A DNA stretch of 64,000 nucleotides from the NCBI RefSeq assembly GCF_003730295.1, contig NZ_QTSZ01000037.1, positions 310,001 to 374,000 on the forward strand, written 5' to 3'. Below the pieces are notes generated by a model that was not told where the DNA came from, searched no databases, and was given only the letters and a program-made list of their open reading frames with translations. Numbering within the stretch: position 1 is the first letter of the stretch; each line of letters begins with the position of its first letter. The position numbers were made by a program, and so were the translations under genes. Shown here in pieces: positions 16,899 through 25,719 of this stretch. The stretch is from Ornithinibacillus gellani (GTDB lineage: Bacteria; Bacillota; Bacilli; Bacillales; Amphibacillaceae).

Positions 16899-17375
16899 TT
16901 ATTCTACACTAATAATTTTAACTTGAATATCTCCACCAGGTGTCGCAACAGATACCTCTGTTCCAATTTCGTGACCCAATAGGCTTTTTGCCATTGGAGA
17001 ATCATTTGATATCTTTCCTTCAAATGGATCTGCTTCTGCACTACCTACGATTATATATGTCTCTTCATCACCATTAGGTAGTTCTTGGAAGGTAACTGTC
17101 TTACCCAAGGATACAACATTGGAATTATTATCATCATTTTCTATAATAACTGCATTACGAATCATTTTTTCTACCTGAGCAATGCGGCTTTCCACAAATG
17201 CCTGTTCATCTTTAGCTGCATCATATTCCGAGTTCTCGGAAAGATCTCCAAAGTCACGAGCGACTTTAATACGTTCGACAACCTCTTGACGTCGATCGTT
17301 CTTTAGGAAATGCAATTCCTTTTCCAGTTTCTCTTTCCCCTCAATTGTCATATAATAGTTTTTCTCTATTGCCAT
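16899..17375 (-). CDS. greA: Transcription elongation factor GreA
   Basis: This 158-residue protein has the GreA layout: an N-terminal antiparallel coiled coil ([13 protein letters not shown], then [24 protein letters not shown], with the acidic tip residues that stimulate RNA cleavage) and a C-terminal FKBP-like domain. GreA rescues backtracked RNA polymerase. The ATG at 17375 is chosen because AAGGAGTG lies 5 bases before it; the in-frame ATG at 17420 would add 15 atypical residues. It follows udk in the same direction, as in B. subtilis. Confidence 0.96.
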   Translation of the reverse strand: MAIEKNYYMTIEGKEKLEKELHFLKNDRRQEVVERIKVARDFGDLSENSEYDAAKDEQAFVESRIAQVEKMIRNAVIIENDDNNSNVVSLGKTVTFQELPNGDEETYIIVGSAEADPFEGKISNDSPMAKSLLGHEIGTEVSVATPGGDIQVKIISVE

Positions 17376-17554
17376 TCCAAACACTCCTTTTTTATCACTG
17401 CGCAAATATTGCGTTTCCATCTTATTTCATACAATAATATTTATATCGTATTTTCATTTAATTAGTACATATATGAACCGCTTCTCAATTGACCCATACA
17501 CTATTCATTACTATGGCAGATTTATTCATTAATTTCAATACATAGTGTTTTACA

Positions 17555-18187
17555 TTATACCCTATTTTTCGTCAAAATTGTTTCAATTTTTGTTGCCATA
17601 ATATCAATGGCAACATGATTATTTCCACCTTCGGGAATAATGATGTCTGCATACCGCTTGGTTGGTTCTACGAATTGAAGATGCATAGGACGGACATTAC
17701 TGACATATTGATCAATGACAGAATCCAATGTTCTTCCTCTCTCTTTAATATCACGTAACAGACGCCGTACAATTCTTAAATCAGCATCTGTATCAACAAA
17801 TACTTTGATATCCATCAATTCAACCAGGCGTGGGTCTTCAAGGATTAAAATACCTTCGATTATAATTGCGTCCCTCGGCTCCACTTGAACCACTTTATCT
17901 GATCGTGTATGAAGCTTGTAATCATAAATTGGCTTTTCAATTGGATGGTTGTCAATTAACTGCTGGATATGCTGTATTAATAAATCATTATCAAAAGCAA
18001 GCGGATGATCATAATTAGTTTTTAAGCGTTCCTCAAAAGGAAGGTGACTTTGATCTTTATAATAGTAATCCTGTTCTATGACAAGAATGTGTTCATTTGG
18101 GAATCGTTTGCAGATGGAACGTGTTACAGATGTTTTTCCGCTACCGCTACCACCAGCAACTCCAATAATGACCGGTTTTTTCTTCAC
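17555..18187 (-). CDS. udk: Uridine/cytidine kinase
   Basis: This 210-residue nucleoside kinase has the P-loop [12 protein letters not shown], the DYYYKDQ segment and the YDHPLAFD motif of uridine kinases. It phosphorylates uridine and cytidine in pyrimidine salvage. Its GTG start overlaps the TGA of the methyltransferase gene by 4 bases (GTGA), so the two are translationally coupled. In B. subtilis two U32 peptidase-like genes (yrrN, yrrO) separate these genes; they are absent here. Confidence 0.96.
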   Translation of the reverse strand: MKKKPVIIGVAGGSGSGKTSVTRSICKRFPNEHILVIEQDYYYKDQSHLPFEERLKTNYDHPLAFDNDLLIQHIQQLIDNHPIEKPIYDYKLHTRSDKVVQVEPRDAIIIEGILILEDPRLVELMDIKVFVDTDADLRIVRRLLRDIKERGRTLDSVIDQYVSNVRPMHLQFVEPTKRYADIIIPEGGNNHVAIDIMATKIETILTKNRV

Positions 18188-18846
18188 GCTTGATCTACTC
18201 CCTCTTGGTTATTTTTATAACTGATGGCGACCCCATCGCCAATAGGGATAATTGTACTTGTGTAAGCTGAATGATTAAATAACTGTTTATTATACGCACG
18301 CAACCGTTGTATAACCGTCTTAAATCGTTTGTTTTCGAGCTCGGGATTAGCGACATACCCACGAAACAGAACATTATCTGAGATGAGCATGCCACCTGAA
18401 GCTAACATTGGATCGGCAGCCTCAAAAAATCGTTGGTATTGCCCCTTTGCCGCATCAATAAAAATACAATCAAACACTTCACCAGCTGTTGCTAAAGCTG
18501 GGATTATTTCCAAGGCATCCCCGTGGATCACTTTTATTTGTGAATCCTTTTTTAATTTTTTAATGTTTTGAACTGCCTGTTGATAGCGGGCGTTATCCAG
18601 TTCAATCGTTACAATCGAGGCATTGGGATTTGCCTCTAGCATTCGAAGTGCAGAGTATCCAATAGCTGTCCCAACCTCTAAAATACGTCGGGGCTGATGC
18701 AATCGAATCAGCTGCATGACCAATTGCATACTTAAACAATCCATAATAGGAACATGATCTGCTTTTGCTTGTGTCTCTAATTCTACTGCCCAGCCAGGTG
18801 TTTCAGGAATTAAATGTGACAGATAATCCTGTAATTCTTCGTTCAT
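18184..18846 (-). CDS. trmR: SAM-dependent O-methyltransferase, TrmR (YrrM) type
   Basis: The protein is a class I O-methyltransferase of the AdoMet_MTase/COMT-like group with motif [11 protein letters not shown], an acidic motif (VTIELD) and [10 protein letters not shown]. subtilis YrrM (TrmR) methylates 5-hydroxyuridine at tRNA position 34 to give mo5U. ATG at 18846 follows AGAGGG and gives about 220 residues, close to YrrM; an ATG at 18891 adds a non-conserved extension. It lies between mltG and udk as in B. subtilis, but without the neighbouring hydroxylation genes. Confidence 0.9.
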   Translation of the reverse strand: MNEELQDYLSHLIPETPGWAVELETQAKADHVPIMDCLSMQLVMQLIRLHQPRRILEVGTAIGYSALRMLEANPNASIVTIELDNARYQQAVQNIKKLKKDSQIKVIHGDALEIIPALATAGEVFDCIFIDAAKGQYQRFFEAADPMLASGGMLISDNVLFRGYVANPELENKRFKTVIQRLRAYNKQLFNHSAYTSTIIPIGDGVAISYKNNQEGVDQA

Positions 18847-18934
18847 GTCTAACCCTCTTCTGTCGGATTTTGTCAATTTTTCGTCCACCATAAAAATGGA
18901 AATGTGAACAATTCGTCCACACTTCCCATTTATT

Positions 18935-20053
18935 CTATTTAATATGCTCTTTCTTTAATTCCAAATGTTCATCATATGTTTCAGCGTAAAATATGTTGCC
19001 CTCTTGATCATGCAAGAAATACATATAATCATTGTCTTCTGGATCAACTGTTGCACGTAACGCACTTTCACCAAAATTAGAAATTGGTCCAATTGGTAAG
19101 GCATCAATCTTATACGTATTATATGGTGAATCAATTTCCAAATCCTTTAATAATACTTTTTCTTTGTGTCCCCCAAGAGCATACAATACTGTGGGGTCTG
19201 TTTGCAAGCGCATACCCTCATCCAAACGATTATAAAAAATACCGGATATTTTATTACGCTGATCTTCATTCGTTGCTTCGTTCTCAACAAGTGACGCAAA
19301 GGTAATGGCCTCGTGAACCGTTAAATCCCTTGCTTCAATAAGGTCAATATTATCAAACACGACTGCTTGTGTTTTGTCCAACATCACTTCAATAATAGAT
19401 TCCAGTGAAGGCTTTTCTTCGTAAAAATCATAGGTAGCTGCAAATAGGTACCCTTCTAATGGTGTTCTTATCCCTTTTTCCAAAATATCATCAGTGAGTA
19501 TTCCTGGATAGCTCTCCATCAATTGCTTTATAAAATCAGTATCATTCACTTTTTCCAGAAATTCCTTTGCTGTATAATCCAATTCATTCGCATAAATTTC
19601 TGCAATTTGATCAACCGTTTTACCTTCAGGAATGGTGACCCGATGGACAGGTTCTTTTATTATTCGACCTTCTTTTAACGAAGCAATGATTTGATTAATT
19701 GTCATCGATTTCGTAAAAGTATATTCCCCTGCTTGAAAATCAGATTCATTCTTAAATTTTATGTAAAAACGAAAGATACGCGCGTCCTTAATGATGCCAT
19801 TTTCCTCCAATAAATTTGCAATGCTTGAAGTAGTGGAACCCATCGGAATTTCTACTTCAATACCATTTTCATTATCAGGATCAACTGGCTCTAAGGAAGA
19901 CTTCACATATTTATAACCAGAATAAAGTCCAATTAGAAGGATAAGTAGAATGGAAACAATAATGATTGCAACAATTTTTCTAACTGTCCTAGCTTCTTCG
20001 CTTCGAGCAACCACATTGTCTCGATACGTACTCGTCTTTTTCTTTTTAGACAT
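18935..20053 (-). CDS. mltG: Endolytic murein transglycosylase MltG
   Basis: This 372-residue protein has a short basic cytosolic tail, one membrane segment (about 25-47) and an extracellular YceG/MltG domain. Visible motifs are the LysM-like start (VDQIAEIYA) and the catalytic region with Glu in ASLVENEA, then LQTDPTVLYALG and YNTYKIDALPIGPISN. MltG cuts nascent glycan strands and sets their length. GAGAGGGG precedes the ATG. It corresponds to yrrL, in the expected position. Confidence 0.95.
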   Translation of the reverse strand: MSKKKKTSTYRDNVVARSEEARTVRKIVAIIIVSILLILLIGLYSGYKYVKSSLEPVDPDNENGIEVEIPMGSTTSSIANLLEENGIIKDARIFRFYIKFKNESDFQAGEYTFTKSMTINQIIASLKEGRIIKEPVHRVTIPEGKTVDQIAEIYANELDYTAKEFLEKVNDTDFIKQLMESYPGILTDDILEKGIRTPLEGYLFAATYDFYEEKPSLESIIEVMLDKTQAVVFDNIDLIEARDLTVHEAITFASLVENEATNEDQRNKISGIFYNRLDEGMRLQTDPTVLYALGGHKEKVLLKDLEIDSPYNTYKIDALPIGPISNFGESALRATVDPEDNDYMYFLHDQEGNIFYAETYDEHLELKKEHIK

Positions 20054-20254
20054 GCATCATTCCCCTCTCATCTGGTATATTATACTAAATATAAACAAGA
20101 AGTGCCATACCCTGACAAATATTGCATGAAAACTGTCTATATCAGTAACCATTCATAATTTATACCATGATAAAACATTGCTCTTTACAAATTATGTAGA
20201 AAGTTTAAACAGTAAAGCTCTTCTTCCTCACACAAAACAATGTTAAACAAGAAA

Positions 20255-20278
20255 GACTGATGTCAGTTGACATCAGTC
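20255..20278 (-). terminator. Terminator after yrzB
   Basis: A perfect 11-bp stem (GACTGATGTCA and its complement, 2-base loop) is followed on the minus strand by TTTCTTGTTT. It is placed 29 bases after the yrzB stop and separates the ruvX operon from mltG. Confidence 0.78.
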
Positions 20279-20306
20279 CCTATATCAAGTTGCAGCTTGT
20301 AGCATC

Positions 20307-20597
20307 TTACAGCTCCAGGTCCTCTTCATCTGCCAATGTATTTAACATTTCTTCAACGAGTTCCCACTCTTCATCCGTCTCGATTGGGAAGAGAGCCAAA
20401 TCGTTTTCATCTTTATCTTTTTCCTCATAGCGAAAAGCATAGACCTCTACTTCATCATCATCCTTTTGTTCAACTGGAACAACAGCAATATAAGAGTGTT
20501 TGGTTTCATCAACATCAAAGGTGAATAATACTTCAAATAAGTGTTCTTCACCATTTTCATCCGGAATAATAATTCTTTCTTTTTCATCTAGTGCCAT
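20307..20597 (-). CDS. yrzB: DUF1292 protein YrzB
   Basis: This small, very acidic protein of about 96 residues belongs to the DUF1292 family: an N-terminal beta segment (IIIPDENGEEHLFEVLFTF) and an acidic C-terminus rich in Glu. Its function is unknown in the family. ATG at 20597 has AGGAGTG upstream; an upstream start at 20624 would overlap ruvX. The set yrzL-ruvX-yrzB downstream of alaS is conserved in Bacillaceae. Confidence 0.9.
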   Translation of the reverse strand: MALDEKERIIIPDENGEEHLFEVLFTFDVDETKHSYIAVVPVEQKDDDEVEVYAFRYEEKDKDENDLALFPIETDEEWELVEEMLNTLADEEDLEL

Positions 20598-20610
20598 ACA
20601 ATCACTCCTA

Positions 20611-21024
20611 TTATTTTTGATCAAGATAGCCCTGTAAAATCATCACAGCTGCCATTTTATCAATTACTTGCTTGCGCTTTTTCCTGCTTACATCTGCTTC
20701 TAGTAAAATGCGCTCCGCTGCTACAGTAGTTAGACGTTCATCCCAGAGAGCTACTTCTATCCCATGCACGCTTTTCACATGGTCGGCATATCTTTGGGAT
20801 GCTTCACCACGTTCACCAATAGTACCGTTCATATTTTTGGGCAGTCCAATAATAGCTTTTCCAATTTCATGTGTTTTTATAATGGTGCGTAGTTGTTTGT
20901 CTGCGGAATGGATTTGATTCTCATTCCAATGAATCGTAGTAAGTCCTTGAGCTGTCCAGCCTAATGCATCACTGACCGCAACTCCAATTGTTTTTGAACC
21001 AACATCCAATCCAATTAATTTCAT
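20611..21024 (-). CDS. ruvX: Holliday junction resolvase-like RuvX (YrrK/YqgF)
   Basis: This 137-residue RNase H-fold protein begins with the family signature [15 protein letters not shown] (first acidic residue) and contains [10 protein letters not shown] and the catalytic WDERLTT motif. RuvX/YqgF members act in pre-16S rRNA processing and, in some species, on Holliday junctions. The start codon follows directly on the yrzL stop, showing coupling. Confidence 0.95.
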   Translation of the reverse strand: MKLIGLDVGSKTIGVAVSDALGWTAQGLTTIHWNENQIHSADKQLRTIIKTHEIGKAIIGLPKNMNGTIGERGEASQRYADHVKSVHGIEVALWDERLTTVAAERILLEADVSRKKRKQVIDKMAAVMILQGYLDQK

Positions 21025-21291
21025 TTACTTCCCCTTCTGCTGTTCAATATAATATTTGACTAGTTCTTCGATTACTTCGTCACGCTCCACCTTTCGAATC
21101 AGGTTGCGTGCATCATTGTATCTGGGGATGTATGCAGGGTCACCAGACAATAAATACCCAACAATTTGATTGATTGGATTATAGCCTTTTTCCTGAAGCG
21201 CTTGATGAACAGTCAATAGTATTTCTTTAATATCCTGGTCAAAGGGCTCGTCGGAAAAATTAAATTTCATTGTTTTATCTATGGAGCTCAT
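21025..21291 (-). CDS. yrzL: IreB family regulatory protein YrzL
   Basis: This 88-residue protein is of the IreB/UPF0297 family: FNFSDEP near the start, then a helical core ([19 protein letters not shown] and [13 protein letters not shown]). In enterococci IreB is phosphorylated by a Hanks-type kinase and affects cephalosporin resistance; its role in bacilli is less clear. GAGGTG precedes the ATG. It sits between alaS and ruvX as in most Firmicutes. Confidence 0.95.
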   Translation of the reverse strand: MSSIDKTMKFNFSDEPFDQDIKEILLTVHQALQEKGYNPINQIVGYLLSGDPAYIPRYNDARNLIRKVERDEVIEELVKYYIEQQKGK

Positions 21292-21373
21292 CGTGACACC
21301 TCATTCCATTTATACTATCTTTTATCATTCTAACATGTTTAACGGATTTATTATATCATTTTGCGGTGAAGTT

Positions 21374-24016
21374 CTATTCTATTTTATTATCTTTAACATA
21401 TGTTTGTACATATGTTAATGCTGCATCGACTCCGTTTGGATTCTTTCCGCCTGCCTGTGCCATATCTGGTCGACCGCCACCGCCACCGCCGCAAAGCTTG
21501 GCAGCATGCTTAATGAGATTTCCGGCATGCAGACCCTGATTAATTAAGTCCTTTGTCACACCAGCAGCAAGCTGAACCTTTCCATCTGTAACAGCGGCAA
21601 GCAAGATAATTCCAGATTCCAGCTTCGCTTTCAAATCATCAACCATATTTCTTAATTGATTCATGTCTTTAACGTTTACTTGCTGTGCAAGCACCTTTAC
21701 ATTTTTAACTTCTATTACTTGTTCTAGAATAGAACCAGCTTCAACGTTTGCTAGTTTTGCACTTAAAGATTCGTTTTCTTTCTGCAATGTGCGAATTTCA
21801 TGATGCAAATGGTCAATTCGCTCTGGTACTCTGTCTTCTTTTGTTTTTAATATATCAGCAGCAGCTGATAAAACGGAAAGCCGCTGATTGACATATTCAT
21901 AGGCAAACTTGCTTGTCACAGCCTCAATACGACGAACACCTGCCCCAATACCTGATTCAGATACAATTTTAAATAAACCAATTTCTGCTGAAGTTTGAAC
22001 ATGACACCCTCCACAAAGCTCCATACTATAATCATCTAGTTGAACAACACGGACTGTATCTCCATATTTTTCTCCAAATAGAGCCATTGCACCTTTTTTC
22101 TTCGCTTCCTCAATCTGCATAAGGTTGATTTCTACAGGTATTTCCTGCCATATCTTTTCATTTACAATATGCTCAATTTCTGCAAGTTCTTCCTCCTTTA
22201 CAGGACCAAAATGAGAAAAGTCAAAACGTAACCGTTCTGCCTGAACGAGGGAACCCGCTTGATTCACGTGATTTCCCAAGGTATCCTTTAATGCCTGATG
22301 CAATAAGTGTGTTGCAGTATGATTTTTAACAATTTCTGACCGTGATTGACGATGGATCGATGCTTGAACTTTTTCACCTACTTGCAACTGACCTTTTAAA
22401 AGCTCTACCTGGTGAATATGCTGTCCTTTTGGAGACTTTTGAACATCTTTAACTCGGGCAGAAGCTGTATTGGATTGAATTGTCCCTGTATCAGCAATTT
22501 GACCACCACTTTCCGCATAAAATGGTGTTTTGTCTAATACAATCCATACGGTATCACCAGCTTTTGCAGTCGTAACGAATGCTTTATCCTTGATTATTGT
22601 TTTTATTTCCGCGTCGGTGGACATTTGCTCATAGCCAATAAATGCACTTTCAACATCTATTTGACTCAGTACCTCATCCTGGACTTTCATCGAATCTACT
22701 TTCTGGCGGGCACTTCTTGCGCGTTCACGTTGCTTTGCCATCTCCTCTTCAAATACTGTCTCATCTACTGTAAAGCCTTCTTCTTCCACAAGCTCTTTTG
22801 TCAATTCTACAGGAAAGCCATATGTGTCATATAATTTAAACACATCGGTTCCCGGAACAACGGTTTGATTATTTTCCTTTTCTCGTTTTATTATTTCTGT
22901 CAACATTTCCAAGCCTTCATGTAAGGTTTCGTGGAAGCGTTCTTCTTCCATTTTTACAACGCTAACGATAAAATCCTCCTGAGCCAATACTTCTGGGTAA
23001 TAAGATTTCATGATATCACCAGTTGTATGAACAAGTTGATACATAAAAGGTTGATCAATACCAATTTGTTTTGCGAATCGAACAGCACGCCTTAGCAATC
23101 GACGTAAGACGTATCCTCTACCTTCATTGGAAGGAAGTGCACCATCCCCAATCGCAAATGAAATTGTACGAATATGATCTGCAATAACTTTATAAGCTGT
23201 ATCTGTTTTATTATCTATGCCATATTTTCGGCTTGCTAGTTCTTCAATCTTATGAATAATAGGAAGGAATAAGTCTGTTTCAAAATTCGTTGGTGCATCC
23301 TGGATAATGGAAACAACTCGCTCCAATCCCATACCAGTATCAATATTCTTTTTTGGCAACGGGGTATATGTGCCATCTGGGTTATGATTGAATTGTGAAA
23401 ATACCAGATTCCATATTTCTAAATAGCGTTCATTCTCTCCACCCGGGTACAGCTCTGGATCCTCAGGGTTGGATCCATACTTCTTCCCACGATCATAGAA
23501 AATTTCCGTATTCGGTCCACTCGGGCCTTCCCCAATATCCCAGTAATTTTCCTCTAAGCGAATAATTCTTTCTTCTGGAAGTTGAATCATATTTAGCCAT
23601 AAGTCATATGCTTCATCATCTTCAGGGTGCACGGTAACAGAAAGTAATTCCGGATCAAAAGCCAACCATTTTTCATCGGTAAGAAATTCCCATGCATACT
23701 GGATTGCTTCCTTTTTAAAATAGTCACCAATTGAAAAGTTGCCTAGCATTTCAAAAAATGTATGGTGTCTGGCAGTAAAGCCCACATTTTCGATATCATT
23801 GGTTCGTATAGATTTTTGTGAGTTAACGATTCGTGGATTATTCGGAATTTCCCGGCCATCAAAATATTTTTTCATTGTTGAAACACCACTATTAATAAAT
23901 AATAGTGATGGGTCATCTTTCGGCACAATTGGTGCACTAGGTTCTACATCATGTCCTTTTTCTTTAAAGTAATCCAGAAACATTTGACGAACTTGTGCAG
24001 ACGATAACTTCTTCAT
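21374..24016 (-). CDS. alaS: Alanyl-tRNA synthetase
   Basis: This 880-residue class IIc synthetase is full length. Visible parts: N-terminal catalytic core ([38 protein letters not shown]), tRNA-recognition region, editing domain with [11 protein letters not shown] (zinc ligands) and CGGCHV, and a C-terminal DHHA1-type domain ending in a glycine run and [10 protein letters not shown]. It charges tRNA-Ala. GGAGGG precedes the ATG. Expression should be controlled by the T-box leader immediately upstream. Confidence 0.98.
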   Translation of the reverse strand: MKKLSSAQVRQMFLDYFKEKGHDVEPSAPIVPKDDPSLLFINSGVSTMKKYFDGREIPNNPRIVNSQKSIRTNDIENVGFTARHHTFFEMLGNFSIGDYFKKEAIQYAWEFLTDEKWLAFDPELLSVTVHPEDDEAYDLWLNMIQLPEERIIRLEENYWDIGEGPSGPNTEIFYDRGKKYGSNPEDPELYPGGENERYLEIWNLVFSQFNHNPDGTYTPLPKKNIDTGMGLERVVSIIQDAPTNFETDLFLPIIHKIEELASRKYGIDNKTDTAYKVIADHIRTISFAIGDGALPSNEGRGYVLRRLLRRAVRFAKQIGIDQPFMYQLVHTTGDIMKSYYPEVLAQEDFIVSVVKMEEERFHETLHEGLEMLTEIIKREKENNQTVVPGTDVFKLYDTYGFPVELTKELVEEEGFTVDETVFEEEMAKQRERARSARQKVDSMKVQDEVLSQIDVESAFIGYEQMSTDAEIKTIIKDKAFVTTAKAGDTVWIVLDKTPFYAESGGQIADTGTIQSNTASARVKDVQKSPKGQHIHQVELLKGQLQVGEKVQASIHRQSRSEIVKNHTATHLLHQALKDTLGNHVNQAGSLVQAERLRFDFSHFGPVKEEELAEIEHIVNEKIWQEIPVEINLMQIEEAKKKGAMALFGEKYGDTVRVVQLDDYSMELCGGCHVQTSAEIGLFKIVSESGIGAGVRRIEAVTSKFAYEYVNQRLSVLSAAADILKTKEDRVPERIDHLHHEIRTLQKENESLSAKLANVEAGSILEQVIEVKNVKVLAQQVNVKDMNQLRNMVDDLKAKLESGIILLAAVTDGKVQLAAGVTKDLINQGLHAGNLIKHAAKLCGGGGGGRPDMAQAGGKNPNGVDAALTYVQTYVKDNKIE

Positions 24017-24061
24017 TTCTATCCCTCCATTAGATTATCCTTATTTACAATTTAAACATGA

Positions 24062-24309
24062 AAAAAATCCCATCACTGCATATCGCAGGGACGAGATTGT
24101 TCGCGGTACCACCCTTATTATGAGCAATAAATTGCTCATCACTTATACATCATAACGTGATGCATCCGGCGAGGATTAGTCGCACTCCGGTCCAGCTTTC
24201 CACAGATCATTTGCCAGGATTTTTTTCAGCCTTATGAAAATCCCTCTCTGATTGCATGTATTCCGTGTACTTTCTACCTTCAACGTATTGTATAAACATT
24301 TAGTTGTTT
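24062..24309 (-). promoter_or_regulatory. T-box riboswitch of alaS (specifier GCT, Ala)
   Basis: The conserved T-box AGGGTGGTACCGCG reads on the minus strand at 24102-24115. A terminator stem with a seven-T run follows at 24061-24098. Stem I can be drawn: the distal helix pairs GGATTTT with AAAATCC, and AGAGAG is the GA-rich motif. The 3' side of the lower internal loop contains GAAAGCTGG, placing a GCT (Ala) codon at 24194-24196 as the specifier. Uncharged tRNA-Ala would bind and allow readthrough into alaS. The stem I pairing was drawn by hand; the T-box itself is certain. Confidence 0.9.
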
Positions 24310-24315
24310 GACGTT

Positions 24316-24344
24316 ATTATAGAAAACAATTCGATAAAAGTCAA
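24316..24344 (-). promoter_or_regulatory. Sigma-A promoter of alaS
   Basis: TTGACT (24339-24344) and TATAAT (24316-24321) have exactly 17 bases between them on the minus strand, just upstream of the T-box leader. The -35 overlaps the end of the yrrI coding region. Confidence 0.85.
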
Positions 24345-25414
24345 TGAACATCTATATCCGGATGATGATATATTTGCTCCACAACTACTTTCATAATGGT
24401 TAATATCGGTACAGCAACAATCATTCCAATGACACCGCCAAGCTTGCCACCTAATAATAAAACAAAAATAATCGCAACCGGATGAATATCTATACTTTTT
24501 CCCACAATATATGGAGCAAGGAAATTACTTTCCAGAAGCTGAATAATAAAGATTGCGATTAACACAATCATAGCAAGTTTTGTTGAGACAGCCAATGTAA
24601 GCACTACTGCAGGTACAGCACCAATGATTGGACCAAAATATGGGATAATATTGGTGATGCCTAAGATAATAGCTAATAATAAGGCATAGTTAAGGTGAAG
24701 GATATAAAATACAAGATAAGATGCTCCAGTTACAATTAAACTAATCAATAACTGACCCCGAATATAGCTTCCGAGTTTTTCATCAGCTGCATGCAGGGCT
24801 AGACTGCATCGTGCAAGATATTTTTTAGGTATGAACCGTTTAAAAAACAGCTTCATTTGTGTAAAATCCTTCAAAAAATAAAATACAAGTACTGGTATGA
24901 CGGTCAATAGAATAATGATATCGACAATTTTTGTAATCCTACCTATTACACGTACAAGCATGTTTTCCATAGAAGATTCCATCCCCAAAATTAACTGATC
25001 CAATTTATCATGGAATGTTTCTGGTAAAAAGGAGGTGGATTCATATAGTTGAAGCAGCATTGCTTCGTACATGGTCGTTAACTGAGGCAGTTGTTCTTCT
25101 AATTCCCGGAGTTGGATTACAATCATCGGATAAATACGATAAAGTAAGTAAGCTCCACCACCAAAAAACAATATATAAATGAATAGGATTGCCAACCATT
25201 TAGGTATGCGAAAACGATGTATGTAGGCAATGATTGGATATAGTAAATAAGCAATCAATGCTGCAATTACAAATGGTGCGAGCACTTGCCATATTAGTTT
25301 TAATACTGCATCATAAAATGGAAATAGCTTTACGAGCAAATAGAAAAATAAAAATATGAAAATACCTGTTAAAATCCAGTACAAAAAATGCGAACGTGGT
25401 TCCGGCAGGCGCAT
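24341..25414 (-). CDS. yrrI: AI-2E family transporter-like membrane protein (YrrI)
   Basis: This 357-residue polytopic membrane protein has the AI-2E (UPF0118) layout: about seven hydrophobic segments with a cytosolic/extracellular helical insert (about 90-150) and the C-terminal motif GITNIIPYFGPIIGAVPA, then LGGKLGGVIGMIVAVP. Family members are proposed exporters or Na+(Li+)/H+ antiporters; AI-2 export is shown only for some. AAGGAGAG precedes the ATG. Position upstream of alaS matches yrrI of B. subtilis. Confidence 0.9.
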   Translation of the reverse strand: MRLPEPRSHFLYWILTGIFIFLFFYLLVKLFPFYDAVLKLIWQVLAPFVIAALIAYLLYPIIAYIHRFRIPKWLAILFIYILFFGGGAYLLYRIYPMIVIQLRELEEQLPQLTTMYEAMLLQLYESTSFLPETFHDKLDQLILGMESSMENMLVRVIGRITKIVDIIILLTVIPVLVFYFLKDFTQMKLFFKRFIPKKYLARCSLALHAADEKLGSYIRGQLLISLIVTGASYLVFYILHLNYALLLAIILGITNIIPYFGPIIGAVPAVVLTLAVSTKLAMIVLIAIFIIQLLESNFLAPYIVGKSIDIHPVAIIFVLLLGGKLGGVIGMIVAVPILTIMKVVVEQIYHHPDIDVH

Positions 25415-25456
25415 TCGATTCTCTCCTTCGTATAGTAATATTAGAAATACGAAGAC

Positions 25457-25651
25457 CTACCAATGAATCTTCCGTTCATCCGCCGTAAATAAATCATCTA
25501 AAGAACTTAATGAACCATCCGCTTCTACTTGATGCAGATTCCATTCATTCCCAAGCATGGTTATCTCTATAAAACAATTCCAACAATAATATTGCTGTGT
25601 ACCTATTTTTCCGATATCCTTGCTGCGACAGTTTGGGCAATGCATATGCAC
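25457..25651 (-). CDS. Small zinc-ribbon protein
   Basis: This protein of about 64 residues has two CxxC knuckles (HCPNC and YCWNC), which should bind one zinc, followed by an acidic, hydrophilic tail. The function is unknown; a similar small protein is found beside yrrI in other bacilli as far as I recall. The start is uncertain: GTG at 25651 has AGGGAG 5 bases upstream, while ATG at 25645 is 11 bases from it. It is encoded between recD2 and yrrI in the same direction. Confidence 0.75.
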   Translation of the reverse strand: MHMHCPNCRSKDIGKIGTQQYYCWNCFIEITMLGNEWNLHQVEADGSLSSLDDLFTADERKIHW

Positions 25652-25719
25652 CACATCTCCCTATTTAAAAATAAAGATATGATGATATCCTTGCCAAACC
25701 TGCCTATATTTATACATAT

